Source: a virus. From it: 64,000 bases of DNA. Of this stretch, positions 35,072-43,443 are shown one piece after another; position 1 is the first letter of the stretch; each line of letters opens with the position of its first letter. The stretch is from positions 1-64,000 of the IMG/VR virus record IMGVR_UViG_3300042398_000969; one strand, 5' to 3'. A program made the position numbers and the translations under genes. Under the pieces are notes generated by a model. The model did no database searches, was not told where the DNA came from, and saw only the letters and a list, made by a program, of their open reading frames with translations.

Positions 35072-35586
35072 AAAAGATTTCTAGATTTCATTCTAAACTT
35101 ATGTATAAACATAGCAATTGCCCATCGTTCTCCGTTTATGATTGGGGTAACTTGGTGTGGTGTTTGGGATTGGTATATGCACACGTTACCTATCTTTTTG
35201 TCGATAAATATAGGTTTATCATTTTCATCGAATACTAAATAATCTCCTCCTTCAAAATCTTCGTTTAATATAATACCAACATTCCATTCCTTTATAGGGG
35301 TTCCTGTATCAATGTGTTTACTGAACTCATCTCCTGATGTATAGTGATGTAAGTTTAACTTTGTCGGTCTTAAAAAAATGTGTAGATTCGTTTCTTTTTC
35401 GAAATAATTACACATTCTATCAATAACCCAATCGATATCGGGTAGGTAATCCAATGCATAAAATTTGTATCTAAAATTGTTAAATTCATCCCATCTACCA
35501 TTGTCACCTAATAATGGGTATTTATCTTTTAAATTTATAATAGATTCACATTCGTCTTTTGTAAATAGGATAGATTGTATTAACAT
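35068..35586 (-). CDS. Fe(II)/2-oxoglutarate dioxygenase-like protein (prolyl-4-hydroxylase type)
   Basis: 172 residues with the complete metal and co-substrate set: His91 and Asp93 (KHIDTG), His144 (TPHQVTP) and Arg154 (NGERWAIAMF), in a double-stranded beta-helix pattern (LNLHHYTSGDEF). Members hydroxylate proline, other residues or small molecules, using iron, oxygen and 2-oxoglutarate. It is coupled to a sulfotransferase-like gene. Many P4H-like enzymes in marine phages have unknown targets. Confidence 0.8.
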   Translation of the reverse strand: MLIQSILFTKDECESIINLKDKYPLLGDNGRWDEFNNFRYKFYALDYLPDIDWVIDRMCNYFEKETNLHIFLRPTKLNLHHYTSGDEFSKHIDTGTPIKEWNVGIILNEDFEGGDYLVFDENDKPIFIDKKIGNVCIYQSQTPHQVTPIINGERWAIAMFIHKFRMKSRNLL

Positions 35587-35614
35587 TTTCTTTATTTATA
35601 TGTTGTTGAATTAC

Positions 35615-36292
35615 TTATATTAGTGAAGTATAATTTTCTTTTCTAATATTTCTAATTTCTTTTATTAGTTGATTATTTGTACCATATTCGGAATGTGGTT
35701 TCCAATTAGTGCCCATCTGAATATATTGAAGTTCTGCATTCCATCTATTTTTATCAACACCGATAATATCTATGGTTTTAGCATATTCACCAGTCAACCA
35801 CCAAAAGTTACCTGAATAAATTATATTTTTAGAGTTATTTACGGTTTCCAATAAAACACCGTATGTGTTAAAATCGGTTCTATCAAATATTTTAAGTACA
35901 TTTTTAACTCTTTCAATGTTAAAATATTGCATTAAATTTCTCCAATTTGACTCCCTATTGTATTTATTTTTGTTTTTTAATTTGGATGCCCCTTTAGTAT
36001 GAAAATAAAAAATATAATCCGAATTTTCAAATATCTCTTTATCTTTTTCTATTAAATTTAAAGTAACAAATTCGTTTCCTCTTGGGTAAATGTCTCTTAT
36101 TATATAATTTGATTTATTGTAATCATGAAATTTTCTTATAATTGAGTCGGTTGGCGGATTATCGTCTGATATTGAGATACCTACATTTAAAATATATGGG
36201 AAATTAAAGTGTTTTTCTATTAAAGAGATTTGTTCATCAATTATTGACTCCACTCCTTCTATTGAATATATGTGATAATAAATTCTTACCAT
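35615..36292 (-). CDS. putative glycosyltransferase-like protein (HTKG motif)
   Basis: 225 residues. The segment YIFYFHTKGASKLKNK and YSGNFWWLTGEY are features I associate with a family of polysaccharide-linked transferases found in phage and cell-surface loci. N-terminal IYYHIYSIEG could be a beta strand with a nucleotide turn, but no DxD metal motif is evident. It may need a partner. The call is tentative; operon position among glycan genes supports it. Confidence 0.4.
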   Translation of the reverse strand: MVRIYYHIYSIEGVESIIDEQISLIEKHFNFPYILNVGISISDDNPPTDSIIRKFHDYNKSNYIIRDIYPRGNEFVTLNLIEKDKEIFENSDYIFYFHTKGASKLKNKNKYNRESNWRNLMQYFNIERVKNVLKIFDRTDFNTYGVLLETVNNSKNIIYSGNFWWLTGEYAKTIDIIGVDKNRWNAELQYIQMGTNWKPHSEYGTNNQLIKEIRNIRKENYTSLI

Positions 36293-36329
36293 TATAAACT
36301 ATATTATATTTTTTTCCGTTTATAATTAC

Positions 36330-36989
36330 TCATAAAAATTTCACTTTTTTATTGTTATTATAATTTTTAATTAAATCATAAAGATAATTAGACATTTGTT
36401 CGTGACCATGTTCGCTAAAGTGTTTGTCAGATATTTCACCATTTGTTTCATCAAATATTGTTTCTATTTTTTGTGTGATTGGTGTAACAAGCATACCATC
36501 GGTTTCTTGTTTATATGGTGACCAATTAATAATAACGTTATTTGGGTACATTTGATCAATCAATCTAATATATCTGTTTATCTCATCAATATAAATTTGG
36601 TTATTTCTATTAACAACGATTTCATTTAAACAATCAACACAAATATCTGTCATATAAATGATATCGTTTAATTCATCGTTGCTTAAACTATTTGGTCTAA
36701 TTGTTAAGAAATTACCTTTTTTGGATACAATTCTAAATCTTATTGTTGATGACCACCCAATAATAATAATATCATTCGAATTAATTCTACTTAAACTATC
36801 AATTACGGTATCGATAATTGTATAATTATCTGCACCACTAATCCCCATGTTTCTATAGGTAATATTTAATTTATTGGATAAAAAATCTGAAAATACTTTT
36901 GGTACATACCCCTTCCTTTCAACATAACTAGGAACTAGTCGATTATTTTTGGCCGAGAATGAGTCGCCAAAAACCCACAGCTTTGACAT
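36330..36989 (-). CDS. SGNH/GDSL hydrolase-like protein, copy 1
   Basis: 219 residues. It has the SGNH nucleophile block WVFGDSFSA (Ser10), block-II-like GISGADNYTIID, and a C-terminal DKHFSEHGHEQM that supplies the Asp-His pair. The block-III Gly/Asn residues are replaced by ADNYT. SGNH proteins are esterases, acyltransferases or, in surface glycans, O-acetyl modifiers. It is one of five such proteins in this island, and several share the motif GxDNY. No signal peptide, so it acts in the cytoplasm or inside the virion. Confidence 0.65.
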   Translation of the reverse strand: MSKLWVFGDSFSAKNNRLVPSYVERKGYVPKVFSDFLSNKLNITYRNMGISGADNYTIIDTVIDSLSRINSNDIIIIGWSSTIRFRIVSKKGNFLTIRPNSLSNDELNDIIYMTDICVDCLNEIVVNRNNQIYIDEINRYIRLIDQMYPNNVIINWSPYKQETDGMLVTPITQKIETIFDETNGEISDKHFSEHGHEQMSNYLYDLIKNYNNNKKVKFL

Positions 36990-37000
36990 AAAATAACTAA

Positions 37001-37114
37001 TTAAGAATGTTTATTTCTTATTGCTGTGAATATTGTATGTAATATGTTTAAACAATTAATTTTATCTGTTGTTTGAACCTGTAAAATTGTTGGTCTTTCT
37101 AATAATTTTGCCAT
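37001..37114 (-). CDS. tiny ORF, 37 residues
   Basis: ATG at 37112-37114, TAA at 37001-37003. The product (MAKLLERPTILQVQTTDKIN, one Cys) is soluble, with no membrane segment. It lies 10 bp from the end of the Hint-like gene and fills a short gap. Its size and position beside radical SAM-rich DNA make it a conceivable peptide substrate, but there is no supporting motif. Confidence 0.35.
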   Translation of the reverse strand: MAKLLERPTILQVQTTDKINCLNILHTIFTAIRNKHS

Positions 37115-37123
37115 TTTGTTTTA

Positions 37124-38527
37124 TTAAATTTTTTCGAATCGGTTATGCGCAATTACATTAGCCAATAAATTAGCTCCAGTTATACTATTTGAATCGGTAC
37201 CTGCAATGAATACGTCATCCGGTTCTATGTTAATTGTTGTAATATTACCACTATACCATTCTAAATTTATTGATGTAATTTCTGCGGTTACCTGATTTGA
37301 AATAACCAATGAATCAGTGTCTTCAATATCAGTAACTATTTTAAATTTAACTAATCCAGTATTATTTTCTTTAATTAGTAGTTTCTCATTTGTAGTTACC
37401 AATGTACTACCAGTTGATGATTGGAAAGAATATTCAATTTTAGGAAGCCACCCTTGAAATGTGGTGGTTAATTTGTTAACAACTGACGCAGTTGAATATG
37501 TAATTAATTCAGAAATTTCTAATGTAGAAGACCAATTTAAACTTTCATTAGATTTCTCATTTTTATCTAATCCAACTAAAGAAACAGATTTAACGATATC
37601 ACCAATTTCAAGTGAATTTAAATCAACAGAAATTTCTTGATCATCAACAATTTTAATAACATCATATTCACTAGGTATACCAATAGAATTTACTGGATTA
37701 GAGAAATACATAGATCTCCATTTGTTGTCTAATTTAGTGTTAGTGTATGTAGCATTATTTTCATCTAGAGACACCGGATTGGTGTAAACACATCCGCCTA
37801 AATAAATCATAGTTTCGACATCTTCTAACAGTAATGTCCAAGTTCTTATGACATTCGAAATTTTACCGTTTACTAAGGTATTCTCATTAAATTCATATTC
37901 TTGTAACATATTTGTACCGTTAACCGTTGATTTTAAATCATTTAAATCGGTTTCTGTATCAATTTTATAAAATGCCGGATATTCGGTTTTTTCAAAATCA
38001 GGTAATGTCTTTTTAAAAATTATATTTGGGTTTTGATTATTATCAACTAAGTCGTTCAAATTATCGAACATTTTACTATCGTCACTTAAATCTCTAACGC
38101 ACGTTTTTGGTAAAAGGTCTTCGTGATTAGACTCAAATAACAATTTTACCATTTCTGCTTTATCTCGGCAATATATATCATCGATAATTGCGGTAGAATC
38201 ATATGCACATCTCAAATAAAAAGTAGTACTTTCGACATTTACCGATGGGGTTGTTATATCATTATTATTAATAACAATTAGTTCAAGTTCTATGTTATTA
38301 CTATCACAAGCGGATTGAAACTGGTTTATTACAGATTGTCCAATATGTCTCTTTTTATAAACAATAACCAACTTGGTGTACGTATTTGTGGTCAAATATG
38401 TCATTAAATTATCCAATTCCAACAAATGGGACGCCGATTCGTGTAAATCAACGTCTGTGTTTGTTTCCAAAAACTTTATATTGTCCCCCAACTTCAAAAA
38501 ATCGGAGCCTATTAAAACTGCTTTCAT
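37124..38527 (-). CDS. ATP-grasp-like protein with a C-terminal Hint-like domain
   Basis: 467 residues. Residues 120-245 have the layout of an ATP-grasp region (IIFKKTLPDF, then GKISNVIRTWTLLL). From about residue 275 a Hint-like region follows: VDLNSLEIGDIVKSVSLVGLD, TLVTTNEKLLIK (weak block), INIEPDDVFIAG and a terminal VIAHN (His461-Asn462), which resembles the intein/hedgehog C-terminal His-Asn. No cysteine or serine can be placed at the expected splice site, and the protein does not continue beyond the Asn by more than a few residues. It may be a decayed autoprocessing domain. The call is moderate. Confidence 0.4.
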   Translation of the reverse strand: MKAVLIGSDFLKLGDNIKFLETNTDVDLHESASHLLELDNLMTYLTTNTYTKLVIVYKKRHIGQSVINQFQSACDSNNIELELIVINNNDITTPSVNVESTTFYLRCAYDSTAIIDDIYCRDKAEMVKLLFESNHEDLLPKTCVRDLSDDSKMFDNLNDLVDNNQNPNIIFKKTLPDFEKTEYPAFYKIDTETDLNDLKSTVNGTNMLQEYEFNENTLVNGKISNVIRTWTLLLEDVETMIYLGGCVYTNPVSLDENNATYTNTKLDNKWRSMYFSNPVNSIGIPSEYDVIKIVDDQEISVDLNSLEIGDIVKSVSLVGLDKNEKSNESLNWSSTLEISELITYSTASVVNKLTTTFQGWLPKIEYSFQSSTGSTLVTTNEKLLIKENNTGLVKFKIVTDIEDTDSLVISNQVTAEITSINLEWYSGNITTINIEPDDVFIAGTDSNSITGANLLANVIAHNRFEKI

Positions 38528-38646
38528 GTGCTTTCTTTTTTATAAATATTTATCATTTGTCTTTCTAATTAGTTCCTCCAATAAAATTTCTCACTTTATT
38601 CATATATTAACAATTTATTCAATGTATATGAAATCAAAGTACTTAT

Positions 38647-38859
38647 TTACTTATCGTTTAACCCATATTTTATCCATTTATACCAAATTCTTTCGTGTAA
38701 ATAATATTGGATAGGTTTATATACCAATTCAGCAATCCCAAAAGCGGTACCTATTTTATAATCACCACTTACCCACCAAACTATAGCAAAACCAACTAGA
38801 GTTGATATAATTCGGTATGAGATTGTTTTAGCTATGTGTCTTTTCCTTTGTACTATCAT
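38647..38859 (-). CDS. DUF2061 family membrane protein
   Basis: 70 residues. It matches DUF2061: KRHIAKTISYRIISTLVGF, a hydrophobic helix FAIVWWVSG, then GIAELVYKPIQYYLHERIW, the family's conserved AELxxKxxxYYxHERxW motif. These are small membrane proteins of unknown function, common in bacteria and marine phages. It overlaps the methyltransferase gene by 4 bp. Good match over the full length. Confidence 0.85.
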   Translation of the reverse strand: MIVQRKRHIAKTISYRIISTLVGFAIVWWVSGDYKIGTAFGIAELVYKPIQYYLHERIWYKWIKYGLNDK

Positions 38860-39503
38860 ATCAATTTTTTTATATCTGAACGTTTAACAAACGATTTACC
38901 ATCAAATGTGGTATATTTCAATTCATATCCATGTCTAAATGCCCTGTTATTACTATATGGTAGCGATTCCACCTCATCTGACGTTAGTTTATGTCTAACC
39001 GCGTTAAAAATTTGATTTTCAACAGGAGTTTGAAAAAAACCGACAATGGTTCCATCTTTACAATTTGGTTTTACATAATCTAAAAATTTAGAAATATTTG
39101 GGTCCAAATGTGTATCATGTAAAATACCATCAAACTTTGATTGTAGTGTTGGTAGGACATCGACCCAATCACCTAAAATTATTTTCACATTTGGTTTGTC
39201 TTCAGCCCATTGTAAAGCATTTTTAAACATCTCAGGATGGATTTCAATTATTATGTGTGACGTCACATTTGGGTTAGATTGAACAGCGTCAGCTGACAAA
39301 TGCATGCCGAATCCAATTTCAAGTATGTCTCCACCATTTTTTGTAACTATATCGGCTAACTTATACATCAAAGATTCTTCACCATTGTGCATCACATAGT
39401 CATTTTTTAATCCATCTATTCTAATATCATTAGTGGATATTGATATTTTTTCGTCTCCTTTCATAATTAATTTTGAATACAAATTTTCATAAAAATTTAT
39501 CAT
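38856..39503 (-). CDS. guanidinoacetate/arginine methyltransferase-like (GAMT/RMT2-type) enzyme
   Basis: 215 residues. GGDILEIGFGMHLSADAVQ (near 54-72) is the SAM loop, followed by HIIIEIHPEMF, WAEDKPNVKIILGDWVDV and DGILHDTHLDP. The order EIGFG...IEIHP...GDW...DTH is that of GAMT and RMT2 methyltransferases, which methylate guanidino nitrogen. It is a rare type in a phage. The substrate could be a guanidino group on an arginine or a sugar. Overlaps the sulfotransferase gene by 17 bp. Confidence 0.65.
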   Translation of the reverse strand: MINFYENLYSKLIMKGDEKISISTNDIRIDGLKNDYVMHNGEESLMYKLADIVTKNGGDILEIGFGMHLSADAVQSNPNVTSHIIIEIHPEMFKNALQWAEDKPNVKIILGDWVDVLPTLQSKFDGILHDTHLDPNISKFLDYVKPNCKDGTIVGFFQTPVENQIFNAVRHKLTSDEVESLPYSNNRAFRHGYELKYTTFDGKSFVKRSDIKKLI

Positions 39504-40104
39504 ATTTTTCTGAAATTCTTACCTTTTTATCATCTGATATTAACCAATTATTAATCGATTCTTCAATGGGTTTTAATTCCAAATAATCAAAAATTTCATT
39601 TATTACTGAGGTGTTTTTATTAACAAAAATATCCTCATAATAATATATTTTTTTATTATAATTTTCTGAAAATGATTCTAACGCATCTGAAACAACTATC
39701 AAATTTAGTTCCCATTCATTAAATGTATCTTTAGGGATTGAATTTAAATAATAAACTCGTTTTCTTTTGTGTCTATCTTTAATTTTATTTACGGTGTGAT
39801 ATATAAAACTTTCACTTTGTTCTATTTTGTTTATTCTATCAAGAATAATAACTTTATCAAATGTTTCGAAAATAGATTCATAAAATAATTTCGAATTTTC
39901 TTTGACATTTGATGGTGTTTGACCCAATAACATTTTAAGTAGAACATTTTTATCGTCATCACAAAATGATAGATTTTCTTCAATTTTATAATGTCGGTCT
40001 AGGGGTTCCTCCAAGAAAGTATAATCATCAGTTAAGTGTTCTTTAATACAATTAAATAATGATGATGATCCACATCTACCTGATGCCATTATACATATTC
40101 TCAT
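39487..40104 (-). CDS. sulfotransferase-like protein, copy 2
   Basis: 205 residues. GRCGSSSL (9-16) is a variant of the sulfotransferase PAPS loop. FDKVIILDRINKIEQSESF and YYYEDIFVN match the parallel segments of copy 1, so the two are paralogues and probably share a function. The catalytic His or Glu is not evident. Its stop codon and the next start share one base. In the context of the adjacent APS-kinase-like gene the enzyme probably uses PAPS. Confidence 0.65.
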   Translation of the reverse strand: MRICIMASGRCGSSSLFNCIKEHLTDDYTFLEEPLDRHYKIEENLSFCDDDKNVLLKMLLGQTPSNVKENSKLFYESIFETFDKVIILDRINKIEQSESFIYHTVNKIKDRHKRKRVYYLNSIPKDTFNEWELNLIVVSDALESFSENYNKKIYYYEDIFVNKNTSVINEIFDYLELKPIEESINNWLISDDKKVRISEKYDKFL

Positions 40105-40484
40105 TACCCTTTAGTTTTATCATATGTTATTTTCCCATCTGAAGTCATATGTCCCGTTCTAATTGCGGTACCACTAATTTGTCCAATATCGGTTGGTGGT
40201 TCGTGGTAAATTACATCATACCCAACTCCTCTACCATAATTTACGGATTCAATATCGGGAATAATTGATAATAGAATTTTATTAAAGTTTTCATTGAAAA
40301 ATGGTTCCTGTATTAACATCTGAAACACCTCTTGAGCGGTCTTTGGGTTGTTTTCATCCACCTCAACATCTCTAATTGCCACCCACACATTCTTACCTTT
40401 TTGTAATTGTTGGTTAATAAGCCATTCGTGACCTTTGTGCCAATTTTGCCATCTTCCGATGTACATTGCGTACTTTTTACTCAT
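40104..40484 (-). CDS. cytidylyltransferase-like nucleotidyltransferase
   Basis: 126 residues, short and single-domain. GRWQNWHKGHEWL (HKGH at 16-19) is the HxGH nucleotide motif, and ISGTAIR (103-109) is the matching ISSTxxR motif. Both are typical of TagD-, NMNAT- and ATP-sulfurylase-like enzymes. Being next to an APS-kinase-like gene, a role in making APS is tempting, but the size fits a cytidylyl- or adenylyl-transferase as well. No substrate-specific motif is visible. Confidence 0.75.
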   Translation of the reverse strand: MSKKYAMYIGRWQNWHKGHEWLINQQLQKGKNVWVAIRDVEVDENNPKTAQEVFQMLIQEPFFNENFNKILLSIIPDIESVNYGRGVGYDVIYHEPPTDIGQISGTAIRTGHMTSDGKITYDKTKG

Positions 40485-40915
40485 AGTGATAATTTTTTTA
40501 ACAGTTCATAATATGAATCTGTTTCGTTTTTTATTGTTGTGTCTATATCTATAAAATTCTCTAAAGGTGGTTCGTACTCCCCAACATGGAATTCATTCCT
40601 ACCTCTATCCTCTGTGGTGTGCACATAAATCTCAACAACCGATGTGCTGAACTTAAAAGACTCTCTTTGGTCTCTATACGGTGAAACTAAGGACACAATT
40701 ACATTATGTCCTTTACTGTGCATGAATTGTGCAATGTATTGTGCTCTTTGGATGTTTAATCTTCTTCCTGTGATGGAATAGTCTTTATTCTTAAAGATGT
40801 CTCTTAGGTCGTCTCCATCGATGTGAATAACCTTGTCTTTAGGGAAATATTCTACTAAGTATTTTGCTAGGGTTGTTTTACCTGCTCCGGGTTGCCCTGT
40901 TAACCAATATATCAT
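40481..40915 (-). CDS. cysC: APS-kinase-like protein
   Basis: 144 residues with the features of adenylylsulfate kinase: P-loop GQPGAGKTT (7-15), IDGDDLR, GRRLNIQRA and VSPYRDQRE, in the usual order. The family turns APS into PAPS, the sulfate donor. The region that would hold the lid (KGLYxKARAG) is shortened to RGRNEFHVGEYEPPLENF, and the total is well below the typical 200 residues, so the substrate may differ. It is coupled to the nucleotidyltransferase by a 4-bp overlap. Sulfotransferase-like paralogues flank the unit. Confidence 0.8.
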   Translation of the reverse strand: MIYWLTGQPGAGKTTLAKYLVEYFPKDKVIHIDGDDLRDIFKNKDYSITGRRLNIQRAQYIAQFMHSKGHNVIVSLVSPYRDQRESFKFSTSVVEIYVHTTEDRGRNEFHVGEYEPPLENFIDIDTTIKNETDSYYELLKKLSL

Positions 40916-40952
40916 AATGGTAATATAGTTAATTAATTAGAAAAAATAAAGA

Positions 40953-41072
40953 CTAATGATTATAAACGAACGGATCTCTTTTTTTAAGTTCCTCCATACG
41001 TTTTTTAATCATTTTTTTACGTTTATAGTTCCTGATTTTGTCCTTAATATATTTGATGAGTTTTCCTATCAT
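40953..41072 (-). CDS. small basic phage protein
   Basis: 39 codons (ATG at 41070-41072, TAG at 40953-40955). Highly basic and helical (KDKIRNYKRKKMIKKRMEEL), ending DPFVYNH. It resembles a tiny protein of other marine phages that ends in RDPFxY. Its start overlaps the stop of the SGNH gene upstream by 4 bp, which supports it. Function unknown. Confidence 0.55.
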   Translation of the reverse strand: MIGKLIKYIKDKIRNYKRKKMIKKRMEELKKRDPFVYNH

Positions 41073-41776
41073 ATCAATTTAATTATTCTTGTTTCATTAT
41101 AAATATCCTTTATATATGCAACTCTGGTCTCATTTAAAAATGTGTAAAATAATTCGGCTAATAAAAGATTTCCCTTTTCACCAAAATGACCGTCATTAAC
41201 CAACCCTTCCGTTTCTTGTTTAATAGATGTAATATTTCCTCTTTTATATAGGTAACCTAATTTCATTATGTTTATGATACCTTTAGATTCTCTTAATGGA
41301 TCAAAAAGTGTCCAAAAATATACTTTATATCCATCTAACACCATTTTAAATAAATTAACATAGTTTTCAAATTCTTTCGCAAAAAGAGGATGCATCCTAT
41401 TCGTCAATATTTCAGATATAGTGTCACTCGATACTGATAAGTTGTCATTACGCCCACCAACCGCTATTGACCTAAAATTAATTTTATCAACAATCCTAAA
41501 ACGAGACGTATCAGTTAGACCAACAAAAATGACATCATTTTCTTTGTCAAATTTTTTAATTTGGTAAAAAAGTGTTTCAAAAATACTATAGTTATCCGAA
41601 CCACCCATTCCATGGTTTTCTAGTTCTAAGTTTAATTTTTCTGCCAATATTTGACTAAAGTTCTTTGGTTCATAACCTAAATAATCAATGTATGGTTTTA
41701 TCCAATCTTGTAATTTCATTGTTCTATCTGTATATAAAGCAGAATTAGAATCTCCAAATACCCATAATTTACCCAT
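41069..41776 (-). CDS. SGNH/GDSL hydrolase-like protein, copy 2
   Basis: 235 residues. WVFGDSNSA (Ser10) aligns with copy 1 (WVFGDSFSA). HGMGGSDNYSIFETL recurs as the block-II motif, and NDGHFGEKGNLL supplies the Asp-His pair. This is the closest relative of copy 1 in the set and probably has the same role. One base is shared with the carbamoyltransferase start. Confidence 0.65.
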   Translation of the reverse strand: MGKLWVFGDSNSALYTDRTMKLQDWIKPYIDYLGYEPKNFSQILAEKLNLELENHGMGGSDNYSIFETLFYQIKKFDKENDVIFVGLTDTSRFRIVDKINFRSIAVGGRNDNLSVSSDTISEILTNRMHPLFAKEFENYVNLFKMVLDGYKVYFWTLFDPLRESKGIINIMKLGYLYKRGNITSIKQETEGLVNDGHFGEKGNLLLAELFYTFLNETRVAYIKDIYNETRIIKLI

Positions 41777-43443
41777 TACTTATAAATTAAAAAATTTTCT
41801 ATTATTAAAATGTCCAAATTAGTATTATAAAAAGTGTTTAGAGCATCTTTTGGTGTTAACACCATTGTTTTATCTTTTATATTAAACGAAGTATTCAATA
41901 GAATTGGGTACCCACTTAATTTTTCAAACTCTTTTAATAATCTATACATATTTGTATGCTTATGTACCGATTGTACTCTAGCAGTACCATCAACATGTGT
42001 AACTGCTTTAAGAACATCTTTATATTCAGATTTGACTTGAACAATTTGGTTCATATATGGAATTTCGTTTTCCATAATAAAATATTTATCTTGGTCATCT
42101 ACTGTTACCATTGGAGCAAAAGGTCTAAAGTTTTCTCTCTTTTTAATCAATTTATTAATTCTATCTTTCATACCTTCTTTGGTTGGGTCAGCAAGTATTG
42201 AACGGTTACCTAGTGCTCTTGCACCAAACTCACAATGACCTTCGAACCAACCAACGACCTTACCCTCATGTATTTTTTTCGCAACATAAGCTCTCAACTT
42301 GTTTTCAGATCTGAACATGTGGTATTTCCCATTACTTAATAGTTTTACAATTTCTTTATAATAATATAGAGGACCGAGAAATGGGTTTTGTGTAACCCGT
42401 TCGAATAATTGTTTATTTTTAACTAAATAATGTACACAAGCTCCGATGGATGAACCCGCATCTGATGGTGCAACGGGTATCCATAATTTTTTGAATGATG
42501 TGTTACTTATAATTTTACCATTTGCGGAACCATTATATGCACATCCACCGCTTAAACATATGTTCCCTGTGTCATCAATGTACGAGATAGCCTTTAATAA
42601 ATCAAAGAAGACTTCCTCATATACTTTCTGAATTGATGCTGCCAGATTCTCATGAATCGCCATAATTGGTTCTTCTGTTAATCTAGGTTGAATACCTAAA
42701 TGTTCCACCAATTCAGAATTAAACATTATTTTATTTGATTTATTCCATGTGAAATATTTTAAATTACATTTAACACCTCCGTTTTTAAATCTGATTAATT
42801 CCCTAACCTTATCGAGATAAACATTAGGGTCACCATACGATGCTAACCCCATTACCTTATACTCACCCTCATTTGGTTTAAAACCTAAAAAGGATGTCAT
42901 AGCAGAATAATATAAACCTATTGAATGTGGATAATCCGATACTGTTATTGTCTCAATCTCTTGACCATTTGCAAAACCAACAGATGCCGTTTCATATTCA
43001 CCAACACCATCAACGGATAGACAGGTTGCTCTTTTAAAATCAGACGTGAAGAAGGAATAGTATTGATGAGATAAGTGGTGCTTAGAATAAAAAACATTGT
43101 CAGAAATTCTGGCCAAATTTTTCTTAAGATTACTTATGTTTTTTTTTATTTTAATATAGGATTGGATAGAGTATAACGGTACACTAAGAAAATTTTCTTT
43201 TATGTTTTGTTTAACTCTCTTTAATTTTAATTCAGGGTCCTCATAATAACACACAGCACTGATATTTTCCTTACCAATTTTATATGTTTTGAATATATGG
43301 TCAATAGTTTTATTAGGAAATGATGAATCATGTTTTATACCTGTGAATTTCTCTTCCTCACAAGCAAATACCAACTTACCGTCTTTAAATAGACACGCGG
43401 ATGAATCATGATAGTATGCCGATACTCCAATTACATATTCCAT
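41776..43443 (-). CDS. NodU/TobZ-type carbamoyltransferase
   Basis: 555 residues, full family length. It shows the N-terminal ASKHA-type domain (GVSAYYHDSSACL, HHLSHQYYSF, GVGEYETASVG) and the Carbam_trans_C part (GHCEFGARALGNRSILADP). Such enzymes transfer a carbamoyl group from carbamoyl phosphate through an acyl-adenylate to sugar hydroxyls, as in Nod factors and aminoglycosides. His12 and Asp13 near the N-terminus belong to the metal site. It fits a glycan-decorating role. Overlaps the next SGNH gene by 13 bp. Confidence 0.88.
   Translation of the reverse strand: MEYVIGVSAYYHDSSACLFKDGKLVFACEEEKFTGIKHDSSFPNKTIDHIFKTYKIGKENISAVCYYEDPELKLKRVKQNIKENFLSVPLYSIQSYIKIKKNISNLKKNLARISDNVFYSKHHLSHQYYSFFTSDFKRATCLSVDGVGEYETASVGFANGQEIETITVSDYPHSIGLYYSAMTSFLGFKPNEGEYKVMGLASYGDPNVYLDKVRELIRFKNGGVKCNLKYFTWNKSNKIMFNSELVEHLGIQPRLTEEPIMAIHENLAASIQKVYEEVFFDLLKAISYIDDTGNICLSGGCAYNGSANGKIISNTSFKKLWIPVAPSDAGSSIGACVHYLVKNKQLFERVTQNPFLGPLYYYKEIVKLLSNGKYHMFRSENKLRAYVAKKIHEGKVVGWFEGHCEFGARALGNRSILADPTKEGMKDRINKLIKKRENFRPFAPMVTVDDQDKYFIMENEIPYMNQIVQVKSEYKDVLKAVTHVDGTARVQSVHKHTNMYRLLKEFEKLSGYPILLNTSFNIKDKTMVLTPKDALNTFYNTNLDILIIENFLIYK

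Noticed and set aside
38565-38603. 12-codon ORF on the minus strand (MNKVRNFIGGTN)
   Set aside because: Too short to support without conservation data; it lies in a 119-bp gap with no other signal.
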